Positions 54,171 to 61,992 of a DNA stretch of 64,000 nt are shown one piece after another; position 1 is the stretch's first letter; every line of letters begins with the position of its first letter. Location of the stretch: NCBI RefSeq assembly GCF_011038845.1, contig NZ_JAAKDW010000001.1:1-64000 (forward strand), written 5' to 3'. The stretch comes from Enterococcus sp. ZJ1622 (GTDB lineage Bacteria > Bacillota > Bacilli > Lactobacillales > Enterococcaceae). A program made the position numbers and the translations under genes. The notes under the pieces were generated by a model. It was not told the origin of the DNA, ran no database searches, and saw only the letters and a program-made list of their open reading frames with translations.

Positions 54171-55730
54171 ATGGAAGGTCTATTAGATGATTTAGGGAAT
54201 TTTATTGAACAGATGGAAGCAGTTGACAGTTATATTAATTCAATTGATGAAATTATGGGTTCGACTTTTCAACTTAAAGTAATTTTAAATGAAGAAGAAC
54301 AAAGTATTCTTGATAGCTTTAATCTTTTAAATCTAATGTATATAGAAATGAAGGAAAATGAAGCACGTTTTATTGACAATTTAAAAAATATTAACGAAAA
54401 AAGTAACGGAAGACTATTCAATGAGCTTGGGAAGCCAGAAGAAGGGGCTCCAGACGAATTGCTCAAAAAATTGCTAAAAATGATTTCTAGTGAAGAAAGA
54501 GGGGTTCTATTTGAATTAAGTGAAGATGACTCTATTTCTTTATCTCTAAAAGATTCAAAAATGAGAAGTAAGATTGAAATTTATTTGGAAGAGAGTAGAA
54601 AAAGGACTAGACAAAGGCATTTATTATTTGAAACATCATTAATTACGATAAGTAACGCTTTTGAATCACTACACTCAAAACTAATTTCTTTTATCATAGT
54701 CAATTCATCTTCTTCAAAAATAAACGATAAGCAATTATCTTTTGAACAAATTATTGAATTAAGTAGTTTAGAAGAAGCAAAAGAATACCTAATTGAAAAA
54801 TCCGTTGAGGATGTTATGAGAGGTTCGCAAATTACATGGCTAAAATATATTGGAAAAAATACTTTTAAAGAATTTTTTAAAGAGTTAGTTGATGAAGACG
54901 AGGAGAAATTCAAAGAATTCTTTTTAAGAAGAAACTTAATCATTCATAATAATGCTGTTATTAATAAAAGATATCTAAACAGTATAAAACAAATAAGTGA
55001 TGAAAAAAAAGCCTTTCTTGTAGGGAAAAAAATAAGTGTATCTTTGGAATATTTGGAAGAGAACATGAATATTATTTTTCTTATTTCAATAAAGTCAGTT
55101 TTTTATGTTGTAAAGAAGTTTTTTCCTACACAGTTTAATATTTTTTTTAAAAAATTCCACAATATTGCTTTTAACTACTTGAAGAGCGAGAAGTATGAGA
55201 TAGCTTACTCAGTTTTTGATATGCTTTGGAAGGATGCATCTAAAATAGATGCATCAAATAAGCTTTTATTGACTGTCAACTATTTGCAGAGCCTCAAATG
55301 GACGGGAAATTTAAAAAGAATGGAACAAATTAGAAAATCAGAAGATTTTTCGCTTGCTAAAAATGAGCATTTAATGTGTTTAGCTTTAATTGATGATAAT
55401 TTCAAAGTGGCGATTGATATTTTAGAAAAATTAATAGCTGAAACATCTCAATCAGGAAAGGATGATGTTGCTTTAGTAAATGAATACTTAACATGGCCAA
55501 TCTTTAAGGAATTTATTGAGACAACAGAACTAAATGAGTTTCTAAAATCGAAAGGATACATTGAAATAAAGAATCAGAAGGAAATTATTGATGAAAAGAC
55601 TACAGTATGTCATAATAAAAAGAGAGCAGTTAAGTATAAATCCAATTTTGAAGTGAGAAAATCTGTATCCTCAAAAATTAGAAGGTATAGAACAGAAGCA
55701 AATAAAAGTTATTCATATTTTTTTCGCTAA
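54171..55730 (+). CDS. HEPN-type protein, putative abortive-infection RNase
   Basis: A 519-residue protein. An R-x4-H motif of HEPN ribonucleases is seen in KEFFLRRNLIIHNNAVINKRYL near residue 252, after a helical segment (RHLLFETSLITISNAFESLHSKLISFI). The region from about 335 to 440 is built of helical hairpins resembling TPRs (IAFNYLKSEKYEIAYSVFDMLWKDASK). The C-terminus is basic. HEPN proteins are frequent RNA-cutting effectors in phage defence and toxin systems. It has the same regulatory cassette as the PARIS-like pair. Start 54171 follows AAGGAGAT. Target and trigger unknown. Confidence 0.6.
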   Translation: MEGLLDDLGNFIEQMEAVDSYINSIDEIMGSTFQLKVILNEEEQSILDSFNLLNLMYIEMKENEARFIDNLKNINEKSNGRLFNELGKPEEGAPDELLKKLLKMISSEERGVLFELSEDDSISLSLKDSKMRSKIEIYLEESRKRTRQRHLLFETSLITISNAFESLHSKLISFIIVNSSSSKINDKQLSFEQIIELSSLEEAKEYLIEKSVEDVMRGSQITWLKYIGKNTFKEFFKELVDEDEEKFKEFFLRRNLIIHNNAVINKRYLNSIKQISDEKKAFLVGKKISVSLEYLEENMNIIFLISIKSVFYVVKKFFPTQFNIFFKKFHNIAFNYLKSEKYEIAYSVFDMLWKDASKIDASNKLLLTVNYLQSLKWTGNLKRMEQIRKSEDFSLAKNEHLMCLALIDDNFKVAIDILEKLIAETSQSGKDDVALVNEYLTWPIFKEFIETTELNEFLKSKGYIEIKNQKEIIDEKTTVCHNKKRAVKYKSNFEVRKSVSSKIRRYRTEANKSYSYFFR

Positions 55731-55761
55731 CTCACGTGTGAAGTAGAAAGATGGGATGATT

Positions 55762-55935
55762 ATGGATAAAAAAAATCAAGAATTAGTAAAACTAATGAAA
55801 GCAGTATACTATAATGAATATGAGAAAAAACAAGAAAATCATGATTCTAAAGTATACTACAAAGAATTAGAATCAAGTAATGCGGTTTTTTCAAAAGATC
55901 CCGTTCACAATGTAGTTTTATGCTTGGAAGGCTAA
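55762..55935 (+). CDS. Small protein downstream of the HEPN-type gene
   Basis: A 57-residue protein starting MDKKNQELVKLMKAVYYNEYEKKQ, 31 bases after the HEPN-type gene. Only a weak GGGATG ribosome site precedes it. The stop codon lies within the terminator stem, which suggests a genuine last gene of the unit. It could be a partner or antitoxin of the HEPN protein, but this rests on position only. Confidence 0.5.
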   Translation: MDKKNQELVKLMKAVYYNEYEKKQENHDSKVYYKELESSNAVFSKDPVHNVVLCLEG

Positions 55936-55950
55936 TCAGCCTTCCTTTTT
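55926..55950 (+). terminator. Terminator of the HEPN unit
   Basis: GGAAGGCT-AATC-AGCCTTCC then TTTTT; the stem overlaps the small gene's stop. The following 55951-56227 holds no gene that can be supported. Confidence 0.85.
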
Positions 55951-56227
55951 GATTATTGAAAAAATATCAAGTAAAACAAGATAGCTTTTATAGCTATTAT
56001 GATAGAAATGTGAATCGACATTATTGTATTCTTGCGATTTATATGACTAATTCTTCATAGATGAAAACAAGAAAATTCAATTGAGACTATTGGAGGATGA
56101 ATATATTGTTAAAAGGAGAGAAATACTTCTACAAACAATCTTCTTATTGATTGGATCCATCTCCCAATGTTTTTTCTTCCATTGCATTACTATTTAAAAA
56201 TTATTATTAAAAGAAACAGTTTATTCC

Positions 56228-56400
56228 TCAAATAACTTCTCTACCTGCTGTTTTGGATATGATATTGGCTACGTTCTCGATGATAGTACCTGATAATATA
56301 CACTGTCAGTCCATAGCAATTTGTTAAATGAAATCTTTATATAAAGCCTATTCCTTTACTTTGATTCCCAAAAGAGTCATTGGAAGGGTCGGTAGGATAA
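56228..56400. repeat. Right end of element 1 and internal junction (copy A)
   Basis: Contains the 21-bp arm repeat (56228-56248), TTGGCTACGTT (56265-56275), a stretch matching 60115-60220 and the sufB-like end GAAGGGTCGGTAGGATAA (56383-56400). It is the junction between element 1 and the remnant element 2. Confidence 0.75.
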
Positions 56401-56413
56401 TAAAAATAAAGAG

Positions 56414-56455
56414 TACCAAAACATTGAATTAACAGTGTTTTGGTATCTTTTTTTG
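56414..56455 (+). terminator. Terminator at the left end of element 2
   Basis: TACCAAAACA (56414-56423) pairs with TGTTTTGGTA (56436-56445), then TCTTTTTTT. It occupies the same place as the terminator at 42665 in element 1. Confidence 0.85.
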
Positions 56456-56496
56456 TTTTAGCTAATTAGAGTAAATGCTAAATTAAATGCCATCTG

Positions 56497-56772
56497 TTAA
56501 AAATTTACATAATTTGCAAATCGTTCCCCAGTTTCTTTAATCTTTTCAGGAGTAACATGAGTATAGATGTTCATAGTAGTTTTGACATCTTTGTGTCCTA
56601 ATCGCTCTTGGACCTCTTTAACACTAGCCCCAGATTCGAAAAGTAAGCTAGCATGGGTATGCCGAAATCCATGTGGAGTAATTTGAGGCTCCATCGGTGT
56701 CTTTTTGTAAATCCAGTCTAATCAATCGTTTACTACTGGGGGGTAGTACAGATTGTTTGTGTTTGTAGTGAA
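56497..56772 (-). pseudogene. Integrase remnant of element 2
   Basis: Encodes only the C-terminal part of a tyrosine recombinase ([18 protein letters not shown] and [16 protein letters not shown]), very similar to the integrase at 42749. Upstream codons match that gene too, but the Trp codon of NDWLDW is TGA here (near 56720), and the match stops at about 56772, where lipoprotein sequence begins. Confidence 0.85.
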
Positions 56773-56894
56773 TAATTTTTTTCTGAGGTTGTTGTAATAG
56801 ATTCAGTACTTGTAGAACTTGTATCAGAAGCGGTACACCCGCTTATAGTTCCGATGAGTAAAGCGCAGGTTAGAATGATTGCAAATTTCTTCAA
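56773..56894 (-). pseudogene. Lipoprotein remnant of element 2
   Basis: First 40 or so codons of the lipoprotein found intact at 52915-53688, with the same TTG start (56894), ribosome site and lipobox (TISGCTASD). It is fused out of frame context to the integrase remnant at a short TAATT match. Confidence 0.85.
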
Positions 56895-56920
56895 AAAAAT
56901 TCCTCCTTAAAATTGAATAT

Positions 56921-56991
56921 GGACTAATACTAGTCCCGTTGTAGTATACCAAATCTTTAAGATTAATAAGAAAAAGGACTAATATTAGTCC
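56921..56991. promoter_or_regulatory. Operators O1 and O2 of element 2
   Basis: GGACTAATACTAGTCC (56921-56936) and GGACTAATATTAGTCC (56976-56991), matching the pair at 53715 and 53770 in position and spacing. Confidence 0.75.
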
Positions 56992-57007
56992 AAAAGGTGT
57001 GCTATTC

Positions 57008-57262
57008 TTGAAAGAGGAAAAAATTATTGATAGAGAAAATGTAATCGGTAGCAATATTAGACGAATCCGAGTAGAAAAAGGAATGGGCCAAACAGAATTA
57101 GTACGAGAACTACAGCTTAGTAAAATTGCTATAACTAGGGAAACATTGGTTAAGATTGAAGGCGGCCGGCAACACATTAAGTTAGATCAATTGAGAGTTA
57201 TTAGGGATATTCTACAGGTGTCTTATGAAGACTTGCTTTCAATGACTACTTGTAGTCTTTAG
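57008..57262 (+). CDS. Cro-like HTH regulator 2
   Basis: An 84-residue near copy of the regulator at 53802, differing at about six positions over the shared part. A one-base insertion near the end (CTTTCAATG for CTTCAATG) gives it a different tail (SMTTCSL). TTG 57008 is taken as start. A third dyad (57244-57257) lies within its end. It is expected to control the PARIS-like genes in the same way that regulator 1 controls the HEPN-type gene. Confidence 0.82.
   Translation: MKEEKIIDRENVIGSNIRRIRVEKGMGQTELVRELQLSKIAITRETLVKIEGGRQHIKLDQLRVIRDILQVSYEDLLSMTTCSL
57244..57257. promoter_or_regulatory. Operator O3 of element 2
   Basis: GACTACTTGTAGTC, identical to 54037-54050, between regulator and ariA-like gene. 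Confidence 0.7.
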
Positions 57263-57278
57263 TATAAAAATCTATTGT

Positions 57279-57346
57279 TACACCCTTATGTATCACAAAG
57301 AAATACTGGTATAATAATGAATGGGATATGTAACGATAGGGTATAC
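57279..57346 (+). promoter_or_regulatory. Promoter of the PARIS-like genes
   Basis: Extended -10 TGGTATAAT (57307-57315) between TACACCCTTA (57279-57288) and TAGGGTATAC (57337-57346). It matches the layout at 54074-54139. Confidence 0.6.
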
Positions 57347-57385
57347 AGTTGTATATCACAAACTAAATATTAGGAGGTTATAAAA

Positions 57386-58768
57386 ATGCAATTAATTAAA
57401 GGGTTTTTAATTGCCAATCTTTTTGGGGAAAAAGATGTTAATTTGAAATTTAAGGATAAAACTACAATCTATGTAGGGGAAAATGGTATAGGTAAGACTA
57501 CTGTTCTTGCTCTTTTTTACTATACTATTACAGGACAGTTGGGGATGCTTGCAAAATATGATTTTGATTTTATTAAGATAGATTTTTTTAATGCCAGTTA
57601 TACTCTTAACTATGAGGAAATTCAAAATTATGCTGAGTATAGTAAAATAAGAGCCAAAAGAGGGCGTATTTTTGAAAAAAATGTAAGATATATAAGAGAT
57701 TCTCTTTCAGAGCGTCAATTTCAGTCTATTTTAGAAGAAACAGCGAATAATGAAGAATTAGAAGAATATTTCAAAATTGTTAATAAAAAAACTAAAATGC
57801 CAAAAGTGATATTTGAAGATGCAATAAATTATATATCGAATGAGAACGGTAGCGGAGAATTGGGGCTTTTTATTAAAAAAATAGGAAAAATATTTGAGGA
57901 ATATAAGATATTCTACTTTCCAACGTATCGTAGAATAGAAGAAGATGCTTCAAACCTAAGCTATGCCTCAAATTCAAGAAAAGAATATCTGACTGAGAGG
58001 GATATTCATGGAGAGCTTTTAGATACTGAACAAACAGGTGAACTAATTCAGTTTGGAATGGATGACGTAAAAAAAAGGTTAGAGTCATTATTAAATACTA
58101 TAAAGAATAGTTCAATTGATAGTTTTAATACTATGACTAGCAAATTATTGAATCAGTATCTTGATGGAATTGTAGATGAAAATTTAAACAATACTACTGT
58201 TGAAACTATAGATATAGCTCTTCATCGAGTTGGGTCTAAAGTTTCGAAAGAGACAAGAAATAGGATAATAGAGATGTATCATAAAGGGGACTTATCTAAA
58301 GATAAATATTTAGCGAATTTGGTAATGAATATAGTTAATAATTATAACAATTTAAAATCTATTGATAACAGAATCGAGAATTTTGTAACTAAGTGTAATA
58401 ATTATCTGTACAATAAAAAAATGATTTATGATCCTAGTGAAATTAAAATAGAAATAGTTCATAATAATATTCCTGATAAAAAAATTCCATTAGAAAAGCT
58501 ATCTTCTGGAGAAAAACAATTGATTTCTACTTTCTCAAGAGTTTTTTTAGAGGATGCAAGAAATTTAATTATTCTTTTTGATGAGCCTGAACTTTCTTTG
58601 TCTTTAGATTGGCAAAAAAATTTTATTTTTGATTTATCTGAGTCTGATAATTGCAAGATGTTAGTTTCAGTGACACATTCGCCGTTTATATTTGATAAAT
58701 TATTTGATGAGACTTACGAATTGGAAGATTTTACCTATGAAAGCGGTTTACGAAATGACGGGTATTAA
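57386..58768 (+). CDS. ariA: AriA-like AAA ATPase of a PARIS-like defence system
   Basis: A 460-residue ABC-type AAA ATPase. Walker A is TIYVGENGIGKTTVLALFYY near residue 30, the signature LEKLSSGEKQLISTFSRVFL near 372, Walker B NLIILFDEPELSLSLDW near 392 and the His switch in VSVTHSPFIFDK near 430. In PARIS, AriA holds AriB and releases it on sensing phage anti-restriction proteins. The pairing with a DUF4435 gene supports this call; other ATPase-nuclease systems such as Septu or OLD types fit less well. AGGAGG precedes the start. Confidence 0.7.
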   Translation: MQLIKGFLIANLFGEKDVNLKFKDKTTIYVGENGIGKTTVLALFYYTITGQLGMLAKYDFDFIKIDFFNASYTLNYEEIQNYAEYSKIRAKRGRIFEKNVRYIRDSLSERQFQSILEETANNEELEEYFKIVNKKTKMPKVIFEDAINYISNENGSGELGLFIKKIGKIFEEYKIFYFPTYRRIEEDASNLSYASNSRKEYLTERDIHGELLDTEQTGELIQFGMDDVKKRLESLLNTIKNSSIDSFNTMTSKLLNQYLDGIVDENLNNTTVETIDIALHRVGSKVSKETRNRIIEMYHKGDLSKDKYLANLVMNIVNNYNNLKSIDNRIENFVTKCNNYLYNKKMIYDPSEIKIEIVHNNIPDKKIPLEKLSSGEKQLISTFSRVFLEDARNLIILFDEPELSLSLDWQKNFIFDLSESDNCKMLVSVTHSPFIFDKLFDETYELEDFTYESGLRNDGY

Positions 58769-59702
58769 AAGACGCATGGTTGAAGATTTGGAAAAACCTC
58801 CTTCAGTGTGGCTAGAGTATTCTTATGATAAAAAGATTGTAGCAGATGGTTGGTATTTTGCATTCTATGAGGGTGAAGATAGAAAATTTTATAATGATCG
58901 AATCAAACAGTATTTATCACCTGATTTCAATACTTACCATTGTGGTAGCAGGGAAAACGTACTAGATATTTATAAAAAGATAAACGAACATTCGGAGAGA
59001 AGAGAACTATACTTTATTGATAAAGATTATAATTTAAAAAGAAATGATAATTCCGATATTTATGAAACTGAAAGATATTCAATTGAAAATTATTACACTG
59101 ATACACATGTATTAAAAGAGATATTGAAGAATGAGATGGGCATGAATATTTCTTCGAAAGATTATGAAGAGGTGATAAAAAGATACGAGAAGTTACATGG
59201 AGACTTTATAGCAGAAATAAAGGATTTTAATATTTTAGGTGCAGCCTGTATTCACAGTGGGATGTCCATTGAGCTAAATAAATTAAATTTAGAGAAAAAT
59301 ATTTGTATATCCATAGATAAGATAGAGACTAAAATAGATTTAAAATTTGAATCGTTAATTGAGCATTATCAAAATAAATTAGAAGAAGATGTTAGAAGAG
59401 GTAAAAAAAATGCAAGATCAAATTTTGACTCTTTCACGAAAAATAAAATGAAAATTATCAAATTCTATGAAGAGTACGGTGAAATTATATCAGAAGAAAT
59501 AGAAAATTTTACAAGAGGAAAAAACGATCTGTGGTTTTTGAAGCAATTTATTGAGTTATTAAAGCAACTAAATAAACAAGGTAAATTCTCTAAAAAATAT
59601 CAAAGCTTTTATCTTGAGGTGTCTAAAAACCAATTATCTTCATTAGGAGGTTATGTTGAAACCCCTAAACAGTTGATTGATTATTTACAATCTTTTGCAT
59701 AA
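58737..59702 (+). CDS. ariB: AriB-like DUF4435 (Toprim-type) effector
   Basis: A 321-residue protein with the DUF4435 pattern: WYFAFYEGEDRKFYNDRI near residue 40, ELYFIDKDYNLKRND near 85 and ERYSIENYYTDTHVLK near 110. The acids in these motifs form a Toprim-like site; AriB of PARIS cuts tRNA and stops growth. Start 58737 overlaps the ATPase gene by 32 bases, as in coupled effector pairs. The last 150 residues are helical. Activity here is inferred from the family. Confidence 0.7.
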   Translation: MKAVYEMTGIKRRMVEDLEKPPSVWLEYSYDKKIVADGWYFAFYEGEDRKFYNDRIKQYLSPDFNTYHCGSRENVLDIYKKINEHSERRELYFIDKDYNLKRNDNSDIYETERYSIENYYTDTHVLKEILKNEMGMNISSKDYEEVIKRYEKLHGDFIAEIKDFNILGAACIHSGMSIELNKLNLEKNICISIDKIETKIDLKFESLIEHYQNKLEEDVRRGKKNARSNFDSFTKNKMKIIKFYEEYGEIISEEIENFTRGKNDLWFLKQFIELLKQLNKQGKFSKKYQSFYLEVSKNQLSSLGGYVETPKQLIDYLQSFA

Positions 59703-59743
59703 AAGAATGTTAGTTGGCCAATTAATTTTTTACTTGTTATTTT

Positions 59744-59866
59744 TGGGTATGATATTGATAGTAGTTTCCTCCTAACGCTTCAGCTCAATAATATAATAAT
59801 GATTGATTAACTAGTTCTATAAAGTCTATTCCGCGATTTCTTTCAAAGAATAGTCATGGAAGGGTC
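59744..59866. repeat. Decayed third junction (copy C)
   Basis: Partial match to the right-end copies at 56251-56390 and 60089-60226: GGTATGATATTG, TATAAAGTCTATTCC and TCATGGAAGGGTC in the same order. It suggests the end of a further lost element. A TTTTCTGAT/ATCAGAAAA stem follows it. Confidence 0.5.
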
Positions 59867-60066
59867 TTTTGGTATGATACTTTAGGAATTTTCTGATTTT
59901 CTATTAAAAAACATGCCACGCAATTTGAATACGATCAGAAAATCAAGTAATAAGAACTATCATCCATGAATTGATAAAATCTATTTAAAAAATATTGAAA
60001 TATCAACTCTCCTCACTTATTCACCACTGACTTAATTTCATGAGTGAAGCAGAAGAACTTGAATCC

Positions 60067-60239
60067 TCAAATAACTTCTCTACCTGCTATTTTGGATACG
60101 ATATTGGCTACGTTATCGATGATAATACCTGATAATATACACTGTCAGTCTATGGTAATTTGTCAAATGAATTATTTATATAAAGCCTATCTCTTTTCTC
60201 TGATTCCCAAAAGAGTTATTGGAAGGCAGTGTAGAGTAA
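60067..60239. repeat. attR of the array (copy B)
   Basis: Contains the 21-bp arm repeat (60067-60087), TTGGCTACGTT (60104-60114) and the sufB-like end GAAGGCAGTGTAGAGTAA (60222-60239, Glu-Gly-Ser-Val-Glu-stop). The last part is probably the original chromosomal sufB end. Confidence 0.7.
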
Positions 60240-60251
60240 TTGAATTGATTA

Positions 60252-60291
60252 AGCTAGAAATTCCTATTTGAAGGTATTTCTGGCTTTTTTT
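60252..60291 (+). terminator. Probable original sufB terminator
   Basis: AGCTAGAAAT (60252-60261) pairs with ATTTCTGGCT (60276-60285, one G-U), then TTTTTT. The stretch 60292-60519 holds no other gene. Confidence 0.8.
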
Positions 60292-60519
60292 GTTTGGGTG
60301 TGTAGAAAGTAACATCAAAAGTAATACCAATGAGAAATGGATATGTAGATTGTTACGGTGAAAACTATCTAAGTAATGAAATCCTTTCAGAAGAAAACGA
60401 AAAAAATGCATAGGGGAAATAAAGACAAAATACTTTTTTGTAATACTTTTTTATAAGAGTAAAATATATAATGTCAATAATGATATACTAGTAATAAGAC
60501 GATGAAAGGAACGGATATC

Positions 60520-60867
60520 ATGCTTCAGACAGAACTTACAAGATTTAAAGTAAAAGTAGGAAAAACGGCTATAGTGGATGAATGGATGACGTTCTTAAAT
60601 GATCATATGGAAGAAACATTACTAACATTAGAAAACGAAAAAATGTTTGTTGAAACGATCTTTAGAGAACAGCTAAATGGTGATGAGTTTTTGTACTGGT
60701 ATTCTATTCAAGGGGAAGGTGGAATTCCTGTTGAGGATTCTGAGAGCTGGATTGATAAAAAACATTTAGAATATTGGGATGAATGCATAGATTCTACATA
60801 CAAGCCAGTCGATTTGGCCACTGAAGTTGTGATGATTCCTAATAAAATACGTAGTAATATGAAATAA
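60520..60867 (+). CDS. DUF6176 family protein
   Basis: A 115-residue protein starting MLQTELTRFKVKVGKTAIVDEWM, with MFVETIFREQLNGDEFLYWYSIQGEGG and WIDKKHLEYWDECIDSTYKPVDL, the pattern of DUF6176 proteins. The fold may be a dimeric ferredoxin-like barrel. Start 60520 follows AAAGGA at 60504-60509. Function unknown. It is the first chromosomal gene right of the array. Confidence 0.75.
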   Translation: MLQTELTRFKVKVGKTAIVDEWMTFLNDHMEETLLTLENEKMFVETIFREQLNGDEFLYWYSIQGEGGIPVEDSESWIDKKHLEYWDECIDSTYKPVDLATEVVMIPNKIRSNMK

Positions 60868-60931
60868 AAATGACTATTAGATTAAGCAAATAGATTTTAT
60901 GGGCTATTAGAGCAAGTTTTTTTAGAATAAA

Positions 60932-61210
60932 TTGGATGTATTGAGATTAATATTAATAGATGATGGATTGATACCAGTATTGAACGAAGAAAAAAAGTGG
61001 TATCAAGAAAACTGACTTGTTTAATAGGTTACATCCTGATATTGTTGATACAATTAGAGAAATATTAGTGAAGCTAGAGAGTTGTAGATAACACATATAA
61101 AGCTCGACTATCTAGTGAGAATAAAGAGAAATATTCTAGGAATAGATAATATTGACACTTTATTAGATATAGAGGCTGTTCTTAAAAATCGAATAAATGA
61201 GCTATTATAA
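60932..61210 (+). pseudogene. Degraded coding remnants of unknown origin
   Basis: Three short pieces read like protein but in shifted frames: GLIPVLNEEKKWYQEN (to 61015), then DLFNRLHPDIVDTIREILVKLESC (to about 61092), then NIDTLLDIEAVLKNRINELL (to 61210). This suggests a decayed gene. No parent family is recognised. 61211-61457 shows nothing further. Confidence 0.4.
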
Positions 61211-61457
61211 AAATGAAATATTACTTTTGGGCTAGTTTGTTTATTGATTTACAGATTTGTTCGTAATATGAATTTGGTCTAAAATTGAAGATTAGAAAAT
61301 TAACAGATGAAATGATGAAAATCAAACCATTTAAAAGAAGATAAATATTTTATGGTTGGAGAGTATAAAGAAATTAGTTTAAAAAATAAAAGCCAGGAAA
61401 CAAAACAATTTAATGATTCCGAGCTTTTTCCAATTTTTATGGCTTAGAAAATTGCTG

Positions 61458-61643
61458 CTATTCTGCGCGAAGTACTGTATGACGAATAGCAGCACGCATC
61501 AACTCTTCCCAAATTTCGATAAAATCATTATTATTCACATCAGCATTTTTCAATATTTCTTGATGGATAGTAGTCATTTCAGTAAAAGATAACGTGTCTG
61601 GTTGTTGTAAATAATTTTCGTACGTTTGATCCAATTGGGATAT
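61458..61643 (-). CDS. Possible small helical protein, immunity-like
   Basis: A 61-residue open frame ending IWEELMRAAIRHTVLRAE, helical throughout. AGGAGTG lies in front of an ATA codon at 61643 and no ATG/GTG/TTG is well placed (a TTG at 61634 is possible), so the start may be mutated. Size and helices resemble small bacteriocin immunity proteins, but this is weak. Confidence 0.35.
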   Translation of the reverse strand: MSQLDQTYENYLQQPDTLSFTEMTTIHQEILKNADVNNNDFIEIWEELMRAAIRHTVLRAE

Positions 61644-61855
61644 TAAATCACTCCTAAAAATGTTTTTGTTTTAATTAATTTGCTACAAGCAATAAGTCAG
61701 TGCACCAAAAGAAAAAATAGTTAAGCATATCATTTCAGTAGTTTATTCTCATAGTTTTGGTAGAAATTAGATGAGTTTTCGTAATAAAGCGAAGCAAAAA
61801 TAATTTCTTTCAAAGGGACGAGGGCTATCAGCTTTGTGAGAATGAATTTGTTGCG

Positions 61856-61897
61856 AAAAACAGAGCCAACACGGTCTTAGTGTTCGAGGCTCTGTTT
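61856..61897. terminator. Hairpin between small genes
   Basis: AAACAGAGCC (61858-61867) pairs with GGCTCTGTTT (61888-61897), with an inner AACAC/GTGTT stem. It could terminate transcription from 61993 on the minus strand, where TTTTTCG follows. Confidence 0.6.
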
Positions 61898-61992
61898 GTA
61901 TGTTTCGAATATAAGATTACTGTGTTATATAAACTAGGAAAAATACAATACTAGGTAACTAACTGTATTAAGCTGATTTTCAGCGATTCTTA

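Larger units (their letters stand above)
42634..56387 (+). mobile_element. Integrative mobilizable element 1 in sufB
   Basis: About 13.8 kb of low-GC DNA between two sufB-like junctions. It has integrase, repressor, excisionase, Rep-like protein, a VirB6/TrbL-like protein, MobC, relaxase, lipoprotein, Cro-like regulator and a HEPN-type gene as cargo. No VirB4, coupling protein or other conjugation genes are present, so transfer should need a helper. The same 21-bp repeat occurs near the integrase (43917-43937, inverted) and at the right end (56228-56248). Confidence 0.8.
56388..60226 (+). mobile_element. Element 2: truncated relative carrying a PARIS-like system
   Basis: Lies between the second and last sufB-like junction. 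It keeps a left-end terminator, the C-terminal part of an integrase, a lipoprotein fragment, an intact Cro-like regulator and the ariA/ariB-like pair. The Rep, mobilization and conjugation genes are missing through a deletion joined at about 56772. It cannot move by its own integrase. A decayed third junction at 59744-59866 suggests another former insertion. Confidence 0.75.
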
